A stretch of 64,000 nt of DNA from Bacteroidota bacterium (GTDB lineage Bacteria; Bacteroidota; Bacteroidia; UKL13-3), in the NCBI GenBank assembly GCA_027487835.1, contig JAIYCU010000029.1:1-64000 (forward strand), in the 5' to 3' direction. A program made the position numbers and the translations under genes. How positions within the stretch are numbered: position 1 is the stretch's first letter; every line of letters begins with the position of its first letter. Shown in pieces: positions 26,265-35,090 of this stretch. The notes under the pieces were generated by a model. The model searched no databases, was not told the origin of the DNA, and was given only the letters and a program-made list of their open reading frames with translations.

Positions 26265-27959
26265 ATGAAATTACCCCCAAGACTAAAAGAGGTTACCAAT
26301 GATTTTTCTTTTTTCTTTAGCCGTTTAGGCTGGAGTTATATATTGCTTTTTATGTTTGTACTATTGGGCGGTTTAGCAGACGGCTTGGGCATTGCAGTGT
26401 TAATTCCACTCTTTAAATTTATCCTAGAAGGCAATGCATTTTTGCAAATTTATCCAAGTACTTGGCCCTGGTTTCCAGCTGCAATTGCAAATATGTTTGA
26501 TGTTAAGGGGATCTCATTAAGAATGGAAGCTTTACTTGCAATGGTTTTTATATTGTTTGCTATTAAAGGGCTGTTTTCTTTTAAGGGTACTAAATACTTA
26601 CTAAACATTCGACATCGCTTTATGAGTGGATTACGTGGTGAGTTAATTAATAGAGTGTGTATGTTACCTTATGCAAGTTTTGTAGGGATGCAAGCAGGTA
26701 AAATTGAAAGCCTAATGAATATGGAAGCATCCAGAGCCACCATGGCTTTTAGGACGTTTAATGAAGCCTTAAATTATTTAGTATTATCTATTTTATATAT
26801 CGTATTGGCCACTTTTTCAGATTATAGAATTTCAATTTTCTTGGTTGTTTCAGGTCTGTTGACGGTATTGGTATATCGGCATTTGTTTAGGTTAACAAAG
26901 CGGTTTTCTTTAGACATTTCAACGGCAAACCATGGTTTGGCATTTAAGTTAAATGCATTGCTGCAACACTTTAAATATCTAAAAGCCAGTGGCCGTTTAT
27001 TTCAGTTCGAGAGGGAAGTGCTAAAGGCAGGTTCGCTCATTGAGAAAAAAGAACAGTTGCTGGGTAAGTATGCAGCTATTTCTGGATCGATAAAAGAACC
27101 GCTTATTATCTTAATTGTATCGGCTTTACTGCTCACAAACTTCCATTATTTCAAAGGAAATGGGAGTTTTGCTTTTTTTAGCTTACTGATGTTTCATCGG
27201 GCTTTTACGCATTTGTTACAGTTTCAATCGCAATGGAATATATACCTAAATTTTGCGGGTTCAATTCAACAAATTCGACTGTTTAATGCGTCAGCAAGGG
27301 AAGAAAAGTTTCCTGTGGGAACAGAGAAATTTCATTTTAAAGACCAACTTAAAATTGACAACCTTGGTTTAAAGTTAAAAGATCAAGAAATATTTAATGC
27401 CTTCCATTTAAAGATTGACAAAGGTAGTTTTGTGCTAATCAAAGGTGCCAGTGGCAAAGGGAAAACTACCTTGTTAAATTTGTTGGCGCGTTTATATTCT
27501 CCCGATAAGGGAAATATCACGATTGATGAGGTGGAAATTACTTCATTTGACATTGATTTATACCGACAAAAAGTTGCCTATATCACGCAAGAAAATGTGG
27601 TATTTGAAGATACTTTATTTAATAATATTAGCTTTTGGGATGTGGCAAATCCAGAAAATGAATTGCGTTACATTGAAGCAATTTCAAAAGCAGGTTTAAC
27701 AGAACTTTTAACATTGGGCGAGGCTAAAATTAAAAAGGAATCTGTAAGTGTTGGGCAGGCGCAACGCATTGCCATTGCTAGGGAATTGTATAAAGATGCA
27801 GAAATTCTTTTGATGGATGAAATCACCTCTTCTTTAGATGATGCCAATGAGCAAATTATCTTAGAAACTCTTGCCCAATTAAAAGGCAATAAAACCATTA
27901 TAATGGTATCGCATAAAGACAGTGTTTTGCCTTTGGTTGATGTTGTTATTGAAATTTAG
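26265..27959 (+). CDS. ABC exporter (type IV/MsbA-like fused TMD-NBD) with atypical signature motif
   Basis: 564 residues: six transmembrane helices (about 20-320) followed by an ATPase domain. Walker A is GASGKGKTT (about 399), the Q loop is YITQENVVFEDTLF, the signature is VSVGQAQRIAIAREL instead of LSGGQ (about 488), Walker B is ILLMDEITSSLD (glutamate present) and the switch histidine is MVSHKDS. It is fold-like to lipid or glycolipid flippases such as MsbA and PglK. It starts 8 bases after the LicD gene; ATG 26265 is used rather than TTG 26259. Probably exports the operon's lipid-linked product. Confidence 0.88.
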   Translation: MKLPPRLKEVTNDFSFFFSRLGWSYILLFMFVLLGGLADGLGIAVLIPLFKFILEGNAFLQIYPSTWPWFPAAIANMFDVKGISLRMEALLAMVFILFAIKGLFSFKGTKYLLNIRHRFMSGLRGELINRVCMLPYASFVGMQAGKIESLMNMEASRATMAFRTFNEALNYLVLSILYIVLATFSDYRISIFLVVSGLLTVLVYRHLFRLTKRFSLDISTANHGLAFKLNALLQHFKYLKASGRLFQFEREVLKAGSLIEKKEQLLGKYAAISGSIKEPLIILIVSALLLTNFHYFKGNGSFAFFSLLMFHRAFTHLLQFQSQWNIYLNFAGSIQQIRLFNASAREEKFPVGTEKFHFKDQLKIDNLGLKLKDQEIFNAFHLKIDKGSFVLIKGASGKGKTTLLNLLARLYSPDKGNITIDEVEITSFDIDLYRQKVAYITQENVVFEDTLFNNISFWDVANPENELRYIEAISKAGLTELLTLGEAKIKKESVSVGQAQRIAIARELYKDAEILLMDEITSSLDDANEQIILETLAQLKGNKTIIMVSHKDSVLPLVDVVIEI

Positions 27960-27990
27960 GTTTGAATTAAATCGATTAAATTACGATTGT

Positions 27991-28371
27991 TTATTTTAGC
28001 ATCGCTATCCATTTAGGTAAAAATATAATTAGGCCTATAGAGGCGGAAATTATAGCGCTAAGTAATACAGCAGCAGCCGATAAATCTTTTACTTTTTTAA
28101 TTTTATCATGCCAATGCGGCGAAACAAAATCGCAGAGATTTTCTATGGCAGAATTAAATATTTCTGCTGAAAATACCATGCCAATGGATAAGAGTATTCC
28201 TACCCATTCTAGACTGTTCAATTCAAAATAAAATGAGAATAGTATAGCCAAGATGCTTGCTATTAGATGTATTCGTGCATTGTGCTCTTCTTTAAAAAGT
28301 ATCCTAAAGCCATTATATGCAAAAGAAAAGCTATGTAATCTTTTGAGAATAGAAAAAGGTTGAGATTTCAT
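27991..28371 (-). CDS. dgkA: Diacylglycerol/undecaprenol kinase
   Basis: 126 residues, a small trimeric integral membrane kinase. It shows the family motif AEIFNSAIENLCDFV (about 70-84) with the catalytic glutamate, the N-terminal EEHNARIHL (about 27-35), and KVKDLSAAAVLL (about 94-105). Three hydrophobic helices are visible. The sequence is closer to the Gram-positive/Bacteroidota type, which in characterised cases phosphorylates undecaprenol, than to proteobacterial DgkA, though I cannot decide specificity. It converges on the ABC exporter; a lipid-carrier link is tempting but unproved. Confidence 0.92.
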   Translation of the reverse strand: MKSQPFSILKRLHSFSFAYNGFRILFKEEHNARIHLIASILAILFSFYFELNSLEWVGILLSIGMVFSAEIFNSAIENLCDFVSPHWHDKIKKVKDLSAAAVLLSAIISASIGLIIFLPKWIAMLK

Positions 28372-28438
28372 TTTTTATTTCGGTTTGAACCTAAATTTAT
28401 AGTAAGCGATTCTTTAACAAAGATACTATCTTGCATAT

Positions 28439-28804
28439 ATGAAAGTTCGTATCAAAGGAAATTCAGTAAGGTATCGCTTGAGCAAATCAGAGGTTGATAA
28501 ATTTGGCGAATTAGGTGTGTTAAATGAAACTACAGAAACTTTGGGTGAAACCTTTTGCTATCAATTGCTACGCGCACCTGTAGATTTCTTGTCGGTTCAC
28601 TTTCACCAAAATACATTAACCTTTAGTGTTCCTCAACATATCGCGCAAGAGTGGGTTCAAACCGAAGAAATTGGATACCAACACAAATTGCAATTGCCCA
28701 ATGGAAAAGAAGTATTCTTGTTGTTGGAAAAGGACTTTGTTTGCATAGACAATACCTTCGAAGACCAAAGTGATAATTACCCCAATCCCAATGCTGCCTG
28801 CTAA
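28439..28804 (+). CDS. Small conserved protein preceding FdhF/YdeP oxidoreductase (DUF7009-like)
   Basis: 121 residues, soluble, starting MKVRIKGNSVRYRLSKSEV, with beta-rich character and no catalytic motif. It is followed after 10 bases by the molybdoenzyme gene, so the two are co-expressed. The sequence resembles small proteins I recall as DUF7009 that neighbour formate-dehydrogenase-like genes in Bacteroidota; the name is from memory and should be checked. It could be a chaperone or assembly factor for the enzyme. One GGTTCAAACC copy lies within it (encoding WVQTE). Confidence 0.72.
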   Translation: MKVRIKGNSVRYRLSKSEVDKFGELGVLNETTETLGETFCYQLLRAPVDFLSVHFHQNTLTFSVPQHIAQEWVQTEEIGYQHKLQLPNGKEVFLLLEKDFVCIDNTFEDQSDNYPNPNAAC

Positions 28805-28814
28805 TTAACAAGCT

Positions 28815-31121
28815 ATGGAAGAAAAAGACCCAGCCATTGTGCACGCTGAAAACCCAGAGGCCTTATTAAATCTTAAGTTAATTAAACCAAAAAACGCTGC
28901 AGCAGGCTTGCCAGCAGTAGCCATTGCCATGAAGCATGTGCTAAGTGAAATGGGTCCAATTCGTGGTACCAAAGCCTTATTAAAGCTCAATCAAAAGGAT
29001 GGATTTGATTGCCCAGGTTGTGCGTGGCCCGACCCAGATGATGAGCGCTCCTCCGTTGCGGAATACTGCGAGAATGGTGCCAAAGCAATTGCCGAAGAAG
29101 CTACGAGCAAACGATTGAATGAACAGTTTTTTGCACAAAATTCTGTATTTGAACTTTCCTTACTCAACGATTATGAAATTGGTAAAAAGGGTAGGGTAGC
29201 ACAACCCATGTATTTGGCCGAAAATGCTACCCATTATCAAGCAGTTTCTTGGGATTTTGCCTATCAAAAAATGGCAGAGCATTTAGGTTCTTTGAAAAGT
29301 CCGGATGAAGCCGTGTTTTATACCTCTGGCCGCACCAGCAACGAAGCCGCCTTTTTATATCAATTATTTGTAAGGGCTTATGGCACCAACAACTTACCCG
29401 ATTGCTCAAATATGTGTCATGAAAGCAGCGGCGTTGCCCTTTCAGAAAGCGTGGGAATTGGCAAAGGCTCTGTTACTTTAGAAGATTTTTATGAAGCAGA
29501 AGTTATTCTAATACTGGGTCAGAATCCAGGAACCAATCATCCGCGTATGCTCACGGCATTGCAAAAGGCAAGTGAAAATGGCTGTAAAATAATTTCTGTA
29601 AATCCTTTGCCCGAAACAGGATTGATTGCCTTCTCTAATCCGCAAACGATAAAAGGTGCATTGGGTATCAAGGCAAAGCTTACCAATATCTTTTTGCAGG
29701 TAAAAATTAACAGTGATTTGGCCTTGGTTCAAGCCATAGAGAAAAGACTATTGATGGAAGAAGCCTTAGCGCCAGGAACAGTTTTAGATGCCAACTTTAT
29801 TGCAGAACATACACATGGCTTTTCTGATTTTGAAAAGCACATTGCTGTTCAGTCTGTTGATGCACTATTAGCACAGTGTGGCATTAGCGAATTGCAATTA
29901 GAAGAAGTTGTTGCAGCACTTAAGCATAAAAAAAAGATAATTGCTTGTTGGGCAATGGGCTTAACGCAACACAAAAATGCAGTGGATACCATTAAAGAAG
30001 TGGTAAACTTATTGCTTATGAAAGGCAGCATTGGCAAGCCAGGCGCAGGTACTTGCCCCGTGCGGGGCCATAGCAATGTGCAAGGTGATAGAACCATGGG
30101 TATTTATGAAAAACCTTCTGAGGCATTTTTAACTAGGATAGAAAGTCATTATCATTTTGAGTTGCCAAAGCATCATGGGTATGATGTGGTTGATGCCATA
30201 CATGCCATGTATCAAAAGAAAGCGAAAGTCTTTATAGCCATGGGTGGTAATTTTTTAAGTGCCACCCCCGATACCACATATACCGCCGAAGCCTTACAAA
30301 ATTGTAAGCTAACGGTGCAAGTTTCTACTAAACTTAACAGAAGCCATCTCATTACGGGTAAAGAAGCTTTAATACTTCCTACTTATGGTAGAAGTGATAA
30401 AGATATTGTGGAAGGAGTTGAGCAATTTATAAGTTGTGAGAATTCTATGGGTGTGGTGCAAATGAGTAAAGGAAATCTAACACCAATTAGCAATAATTTG
30501 CGCAGTGAATCGGTTATTGTATGCGAGCTTGCTCAAGCTGTTTTAGGAGATAAATTTAGCATCCCATGGGATAAGTACCGCAAGAATTATGATGAAATTA
30601 GGGCCGCTATTGAGGCCTGCATCCCAGGATTTAGTAATTACAATGAGCGTGTAAGGAAGCCGGGTGGATTTTACTTACCTAATAGTGCCAGAGAAAATAA
30701 ATATCCAACCTTAACTGGCAAAGCAAATTTTAATATGGGTCGGGTTGAACCAAATATATTAGCGCCCTATGAATTAATGATGATGACCATAAGGAGTCAT
30801 GATCAATTTAACACTACTATTTATGGATTAGACGATAGATATAGAGGTGTATTGAATGAACGAAGGGTGATTTTTATGAATGAAGAAGATGTTAAAGTAA
30901 GGGGTTTATCCAAAGGGGATAAAGTTGACTTATTCAACTTTTTTGGCGGCGTTGAGCGTGTGGCAAAGAACTTTATTGTAGTGCCTTTTTCTATTCCAAG
31001 GCAATGCACAGCCACCTATTTACCCGAAGCAAATGTTTTGGTACCTATTGGAAGTGTTGCTGAAAAAAGCAATACACCTACTAGTAAATATGTAGTTATA
31101 GAAGTTAGGCCTGCCGTTTAA
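28815..31121 (+). CDS. FdhF/YdeP family molybdopterin oxidoreductase
   Basis: 768 residues, cytoplasmic (no Tat signal). An N-terminal Cys motif DCPGCAWPD (about 66) is typical of the YdeP branch. The molybdenum-site segment CSNMCHESSGVALSESVGIG (about 196-215) carries Cys where FdhF has selenocysteine. Further molybdopterin-binding blocks are GQNPGTNHPRM, GKPGAGTCPVRGHSNVQGDRTMG in two parts (about 398-420), and the C-terminal D(N)-domain from about 640. Known homologues are formate-dehydrogenase-like; YdeP is linked to acid resistance in E. coli. No cofactor genes are nearby. It overlaps fmt convergently by 17 bases. Confidence 0.9.
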   Translation: MEEKDPAIVHAENPEALLNLKLIKPKNAAAGLPAVAIAMKHVLSEMGPIRGTKALLKLNQKDGFDCPGCAWPDPDDERSSVAEYCENGAKAIAEEATSKRLNEQFFAQNSVFELSLLNDYEIGKKGRVAQPMYLAENATHYQAVSWDFAYQKMAEHLGSLKSPDEAVFYTSGRTSNEAAFLYQLFVRAYGTNNLPDCSNMCHESSGVALSESVGIGKGSVTLEDFYEAEVILILGQNPGTNHPRMLTALQKASENGCKIISVNPLPETGLIAFSNPQTIKGALGIKAKLTNIFLQVKINSDLALVQAIEKRLLMEEALAPGTVLDANFIAEHTHGFSDFEKHIAVQSVDALLAQCGISELQLEEVVAALKHKKKIIACWAMGLTQHKNAVDTIKEVVNLLLMKGSIGKPGAGTCPVRGHSNVQGDRTMGIYEKPSEAFLTRIESHYHFELPKHHGYDVVDAIHAMYQKKAKVFIAMGGNFLSATPDTTYTAEALQNCKLTVQVSTKLNRSHLITGKEALILPTYGRSDKDIVEGVEQFISCENSMGVVQMSKGNLTPISNNLRSESVIVCELAQAVLGDKFSIPWDKYRKNYDEIRAAIEACIPGFSNYNERVRKPGGFYLPNSARENKYPTLTGKANFNMGRVEPNILAPYELMMMTIRSHDQFNTTIYGLDDRYRGVLNERRVIFMNEEDVKVRGLSKGDKVDLFNFFGGVERVAKNFIVVPFSIPRQCTATYLPEANVLVPIGSVAEKSNTPTSKYVVIEVRPAV

Positions 31122-32016
31122 ATCCTCTTAAAAATTCTTCAATAGACATTCGCTTTTTAGATTCTTGTTGCACCTCCAATAAGCTAATCCAACCATTGCT
31201 GCTGGCAATATGCAGGTAAGTTTTTCCGTCGGTATCGATGGTTCCAATTTGTTGTTGATGAGCTTGTGCCAAGAAGTTTGCCTTAAACACCTTTACCATT
31301 TTTTCTTGAATATGCGTGTAGGCTGCTGGATAAGGGCTCATGCCTCTTATAAGATTATAAATATTTTCACCCGTTTGATCCCACTTAATTTCGCAATGTG
31401 ATTTGAAAATTTTAGGGGCAATTTTAATAGATTCATTCCCTTGAGGACTGCCATTTGTTTTCCCATCTTCAATTAGTTTTAGAGAGGTAACAATGGTTTT
31501 GGCGCCAAGCTCCATTAAAGTGTCATGCAGTTCTCCAGCATTGGTATTGGGTAGGATAGTCGTTTTAGCTTTAAGCAAAATATCACCTGTATCAATTTCA
31601 TGTTTTAAGAAAAAAGTGCAAACTCCGCTTTCTTTTTCTCCATTGATGATAGCCCAATTAATGGGGGCAGCCCCTCGGTAATCTGGCAATAAAGAGGCAT
31701 GTAAATTAATGGTACCTAGTTTAGGCATTTGCCAAACTACTTCAGGCAACATCCTAAAGGCAATCACCACTTGTAAATCTGCATTTAGGTTGCGCAATTC
31801 TTCTATAAACACTGGGTCTTTTAAACGAATAGGTTGCAATACTTGAATACCCTTAGAAACGGCATATTGCTTTACGGGAGATTGTTGCAATTGCATACCT
31901 CTACCAGCAGGTTTGTCTGGAGCCGTTACTACTCCAACTACTTCAAAACCTTCTTCTATAATGGCGGCTAAACTTGCGACAGCAAAATCTGGTGTTCCTA
32001 GAAAAACAATACGCAT
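31105..32016 (-). CDS. fmt: Methionyl-tRNA formyltransferase
   Basis: 303 residues. The N-terminal Rossmann domain opens MRIVFLGTPDFAVASL. The catalytic block is SLLPDYRGAAPINWAIINGE (about 111-130), with the Asn-His-Asp chemistry supplied by NLHASLLPDYRG, and ETGVTxF-like ESGVCTFF follows with EIDTGDILL. The C-terminal OB-like domain covers about 205-303. It formylates initiator Met-tRNA using 10-formyl-tetrahydrofolate. Downstream, on the same strand, of the S46 peptidase gene (2-base gap). Confidence 0.97.
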   Translation of the reverse strand: MRIVFLGTPDFAVASLAAIIEEGFEVVGVVTAPDKPAGRGMQLQQSPVKQYAVSKGIQVLQPIRLKDPVFIEELRNLNADLQVVIAFRMLPEVVWQMPKLGTINLHASLLPDYRGAAPINWAIINGEKESGVCTFFLKHEIDTGDILLKAKTTILPNTNAGELHDTLMELGAKTIVTSLKLIEDGKTNGSPQGNESIKIAPKIFKSHCEIKWDQTGENIYNLIRGMSPYPAAYTHIQEKMVKVFKANFLAQAHQQQIGTIDTDGKTYLHIASSNGWISLLEVQQESKKRMSIEEFLRGFKRQA

Positions 32017-32018
32017 GC

Positions 32019-34166
32019 TTAAATTCCCATTTCGTTTAAAAGGTAATCTGCTTTTGCAATTTTCTTAATAACCCATAAAACATATCTAATATCCACGGCA
32101 ACCGAACGGCTATAGGCTTCGTTCCAAGCATAATCATTGATGGTTGCGGTATAAGCACGGTCAAAGTTTACGCCTACCAAATTTCCATCGGCATCCATAA
32201 CAGGCGAGCCACTATTGCCACCAGTTGTATCTAGGTTGTAAAGGAAATTGATAGGCAGGTCATTTAATTCTGGATGCATATAAGGTCCTAAATCTTTGGC
32301 TGCATATAGGTCTTTTATGGCTTCTAGTAATTCATAATCTTTTCCATCTTCTTTTTCAATAACACCTCTTAAAGTGGTGAAAGGCGCATTGTATTCGCCA
32401 TCATTCGGATAATAGCCTCTTATATAGCCATAGGTAAAACGTAAGGTGGCATTGGCATCTGGAATAAACTGCTTTTGTTTAAATGCATTTTTGGCATCGG
32501 CATATCTGCCCAACAAGGCATTTAATGCTCCTTCTCTGGCCTTATCTACAGCATCTGCCACATTAATTTCTTGGTTAAGCGGGTTAGCAAAAGCCTTCAG
32601 TGGATCTTTTAAAGCAAAAATTTCTGCACTGCTATCGGCCAACGCTTTTAGCATATACTCTTTTTGGTTAAGTTTTGTTTTGCTAAACCAGCTTTCAATT
32701 TCTTTTTGGCGTGCAACATCTGTTGGGAATTTCTTTACAAATTGTTGAATAGACTTTACTTCATTTTTGCCATCCAAAGTCGCTGCATCATTTATGAGTT
32801 TAAGCAAAGCATCCTTTTCAAAGGCAGGATCCATGCTGCTTGCAATTCTAATGTATAAGGCTTTAAGGTTTGGAATTTGTTTCTTTAAAAAGACAGCCTT
32901 TTCTGTTTTATTAAGGGTTTTAAACTGCGCTTCATAATTGTCAATGGCAGCAGCCATTTGTAAAGTAGGCGAAACGTTATAAATGAAGTCGAAAAATAAA
33001 TTTTTAGGCGCTTCATTGATAATGGGTTCATACAATTTATTGATACTTGAAATTACATCACCATATTGTGCTTTGAGTGCTTTGTTTGATTGAATAAATG
33101 CGTTCATTTCTGCTTCTTCTTCCTTCTTCTTTTGGGTCAAACCAACTCTTCTAAAGCCTTGCAATTTGCCTTTATAGTTTTTAGTGGTATTTGCCAATTG
33201 TTTAATTTTACCAGCATATCTAATTTGAAGGGCTTCATTTCCTTTACTTAAAGATTCCATTTTTTCAATTTGCCAATCATACAAATCACTAATGTATTTA
33301 AGCATGCGGGTTTCATGGTATTCATAGAAGGCTGCAGGCTGGTTGCGGAAGGTTCTTCCAGGGTAACCAAGTACAAAAACAAAGTCGTTTTCTTTTATGC
33401 CACCCACATTAATTTTTAGAATTTTCTTTGGTTTATATGGAACATTATTAAGACTATATTCTGCAGGTTTTCCATCAGGTGCAACATAGGCTCTTAGGAA
33501 TGCAAAGTCGCCACTATGACGTGGCCATACCCAATTATCTTTTTCACCACCATATTCTCCAATACTGCGTGCTGGTACATACACTAAGCGAACATCTTTA
33601 AGCAGTTGATACCTAAATAAAACATAGGTTTTACCGGTAAACATTTCAGAAACTTCACATTGCAAATCTGGATTGGCTTTGTTTTCGCGTTCTGTTATTA
33701 ATTTAATATTGCTGGAAATTATTCGCAAACGCTCCAATGGTTCTGAGGTGCTTTGAGTTCCCATTAAGACATCGCTGCTAACATCTTGATAGCTCGCAGT
33801 AATTTTGCAAACCAATCCTTTTGCTTGGGCTTCGCCATTTTTATTCTTAGCAAGGAAGCCTTTCCCAATATAGTTATTATTTGTGTCAGAAATGGCAGCC
33901 ACAAAACTAAATGCACAATGGTGGTTGGTAACAATAAGTCCATCATTTGAAACAAAGGAGCCTGTACAGCCTCCTACGCGCACAATAGCATCTATCTGAC
34001 TAATGCCATTTGGGTTGTAAAGTGCAATGGGATCCATGCGTAAACCCGCTTTTTTAAGGTCTAGATTTCTTAATTCAGACAAGGGAAACATGCCTTCATC
34101 TGCTTTGTGATTGGTAAAAAATAACCATGCCACGCAGGCGGTGAAAGTTAGTAAAATTCGCTTCAT
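32019..34166 (-). CDS. S46 family dipeptidyl-peptidase (DPP11-like)
   Basis: A 715-residue secreted or periplasmic serine exopeptidase with an N-terminal signal peptide (about 1-20). The triad region shows TNHHC (His about 82), GGEKDNWVWPRHSGDF (about 205-220) and TGGNSGSPV (Ser about 651). Eighteen residues after the Ser is Arg in VNFDRAY (about 669), the spacing and residue that in P. gingivalis DPP11 (Ser655/Arg673) gives Asp/Glu preference at P1; DPP7 has Gly. Acidic-dipeptide release is therefore inferred. It supports peptide catabolism. Upstream gene of fmt. Confidence 0.93.
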   Translation of the reverse strand: MKRILLTFTACVAWLFFTNHKADEGMFPLSELRNLDLKKAGLRMDPIALYNPNGISQIDAIVRVGGCTGSFVSNDGLIVTNHHCAFSFVAAISDTNNNYIGKGFLAKNKNGEAQAKGLVCKITASYQDVSSDVLMGTQSTSEPLERLRIISSNIKLITERENKANPDLQCEVSEMFTGKTYVLFRYQLLKDVRLVYVPARSIGEYGGEKDNWVWPRHSGDFAFLRAYVAPDGKPAEYSLNNVPYKPKKILKINVGGIKENDFVFVLGYPGRTFRNQPAAFYEYHETRMLKYISDLYDWQIEKMESLSKGNEALQIRYAGKIKQLANTTKNYKGKLQGFRRVGLTQKKKEEEAEMNAFIQSNKALKAQYGDVISSINKLYEPIINEAPKNLFFDFIYNVSPTLQMAAAIDNYEAQFKTLNKTEKAVFLKKQIPNLKALYIRIASSMDPAFEKDALLKLINDAATLDGKNEVKSIQQFVKKFPTDVARQKEIESWFSKTKLNQKEYMLKALADSSAEIFALKDPLKAFANPLNQEINVADAVDKAREGALNALLGRYADAKNAFKQKQFIPDANATLRFTYGYIRGYYPNDGEYNAPFTTLRGVIEKEDGKDYELLEAIKDLYAAKDLGPYMHPELNDLPINFLYNLDTTGGNSGSPVMDADGNLVGVNFDRAYTATINDYAWNEAYSRSVAVDIRYVLWVIKKIAKADYLLNEMGI

Positions 34167-34239
34167 GCTGGCGAAGATAACAAGAATTAAGAATTTTGAA
34201 ATTGTAAGCGGATGCAGGAACAGAAATTATGGCGAGATT

Positions 34240-34974
34240 TTAAAACTTTTGGTAGGTTTTAAACCAAGATTTTACCTTCATGGTAAACACGCCAAAAATG
34301 GCTTCTTTAATAATGCCTTTGCTAATCTTAGATTCACCTTTGGTTCTGTCTGTGAAAATAATAGGCACTTCTTCTATTTTAAAACCATGCTTCCACGCAG
34401 TAAACTTCATCTCAATTTGAAAAGCATAGCCTCTAAATTTAATGTCGTCTAATTTTATATGACTAAGTACCCGACTCCTATACCCTACAAAACCGGCTGT
34501 AGTATCTCTAATGTTTAAACCAGTTATATTTCTAACATAAGCCGAGGCGTAATAACTCATCATTACCCTTTCCATTGGCCAATTAACCACGTTCACACCT
34601 GTTTTATACCTCGAGCCAATTGCTACATCTGCGCCTTCATACAAACATTCAAACAACTTGGGTAAGTCGTTTGGATTATGCGAAAAGTCCGCGTCCATCT
34701 CAAAAATATATTCATATTGGTTTTGAAGGCACCATTTAAAACCATCAATATAGGCAGTTCCTAAGCCGTTTTTCTCTTTTCTTTGAAGTATGTGTAGGTT
34801 ATGCCTAAATTCATGAGCTTGAAGTCCTAAAACAATGCCCGCAGTGCCATCAGGTGAATTGTCGTCTACAATAAGAATATCAAAGGATTGGTGCAAAGAG
34901 AACACGGCACGAACGATGTCTTCTATGTTTTCACTTTCGTTATAAGTGGGTATTATGACAATCTTCTTTGACAA
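34240..34974 (-). CDS. Polyprenol-phosphate sugar synthase (DPM1-like GT2)
   Basis: 244 residues. A GT-A glycosyltransferase family 2 domain: IIPTYNESENI (about 6-16), ILIVDDNSPDGT (about 33-44), LGTAYIDGFKWC, and the DxD equivalent EMDADFSHNP (about 92-101), with a C-terminal helix region TDRTKGESKIS. It has no C-terminal transmembrane helices. It matches bacterial dolichol-phosphate mannosyltransferase-like enzymes that load a sugar from a nucleotide donor onto polyprenyl phosphate. A TATTTTTG -7 box lies upstream on the same strand. Sugar identity is not visible. Confidence 0.92.
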   Translation of the reverse strand: MSKKIVIIPTYNESENIEDIVRAVFSLHQSFDILIVDDNSPDGTAGIVLGLQAHEFRHNLHILQRKEKNGLGTAYIDGFKWCLQNQYEYIFEMDADFSHNPNDLPKLFECLYEGADVAIGSRYKTGVNVVNWPMERVMMSYYASAYVRNITGLNIRDTTAGFVGYRSRVLSHIKLDDIKFRGYAFQIEMKFTAWKHGFKIEEVPIIFTDRTKGESKISKGIIKEAIFGVFTMKVKSWFKTYQKF

Positions 34975-35006
34975 GGGAAAGTTATTAAAAGGTTAAAGGT
35001 TTTGGG

Positions 35007-35014
35007 CAAAAATA
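35007..35014 (-). promoter_or_regulatory. -7 box of the polyprenol-phosphate sugar synthase gene
   Basis: On the minus strand this reads TATTTTTG, an exact TAnnTTTG match followed by CC. The ATG is about 33 bases downstream at 34974. Confidence 0.6.
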
Positions 35015-35090
35015 GGAGAATATGTGTTTATTTCGGGTCTTAATTTAATAATAAAACTATTTTTGGAAAAACTCTTGTCAACTCAATCCT

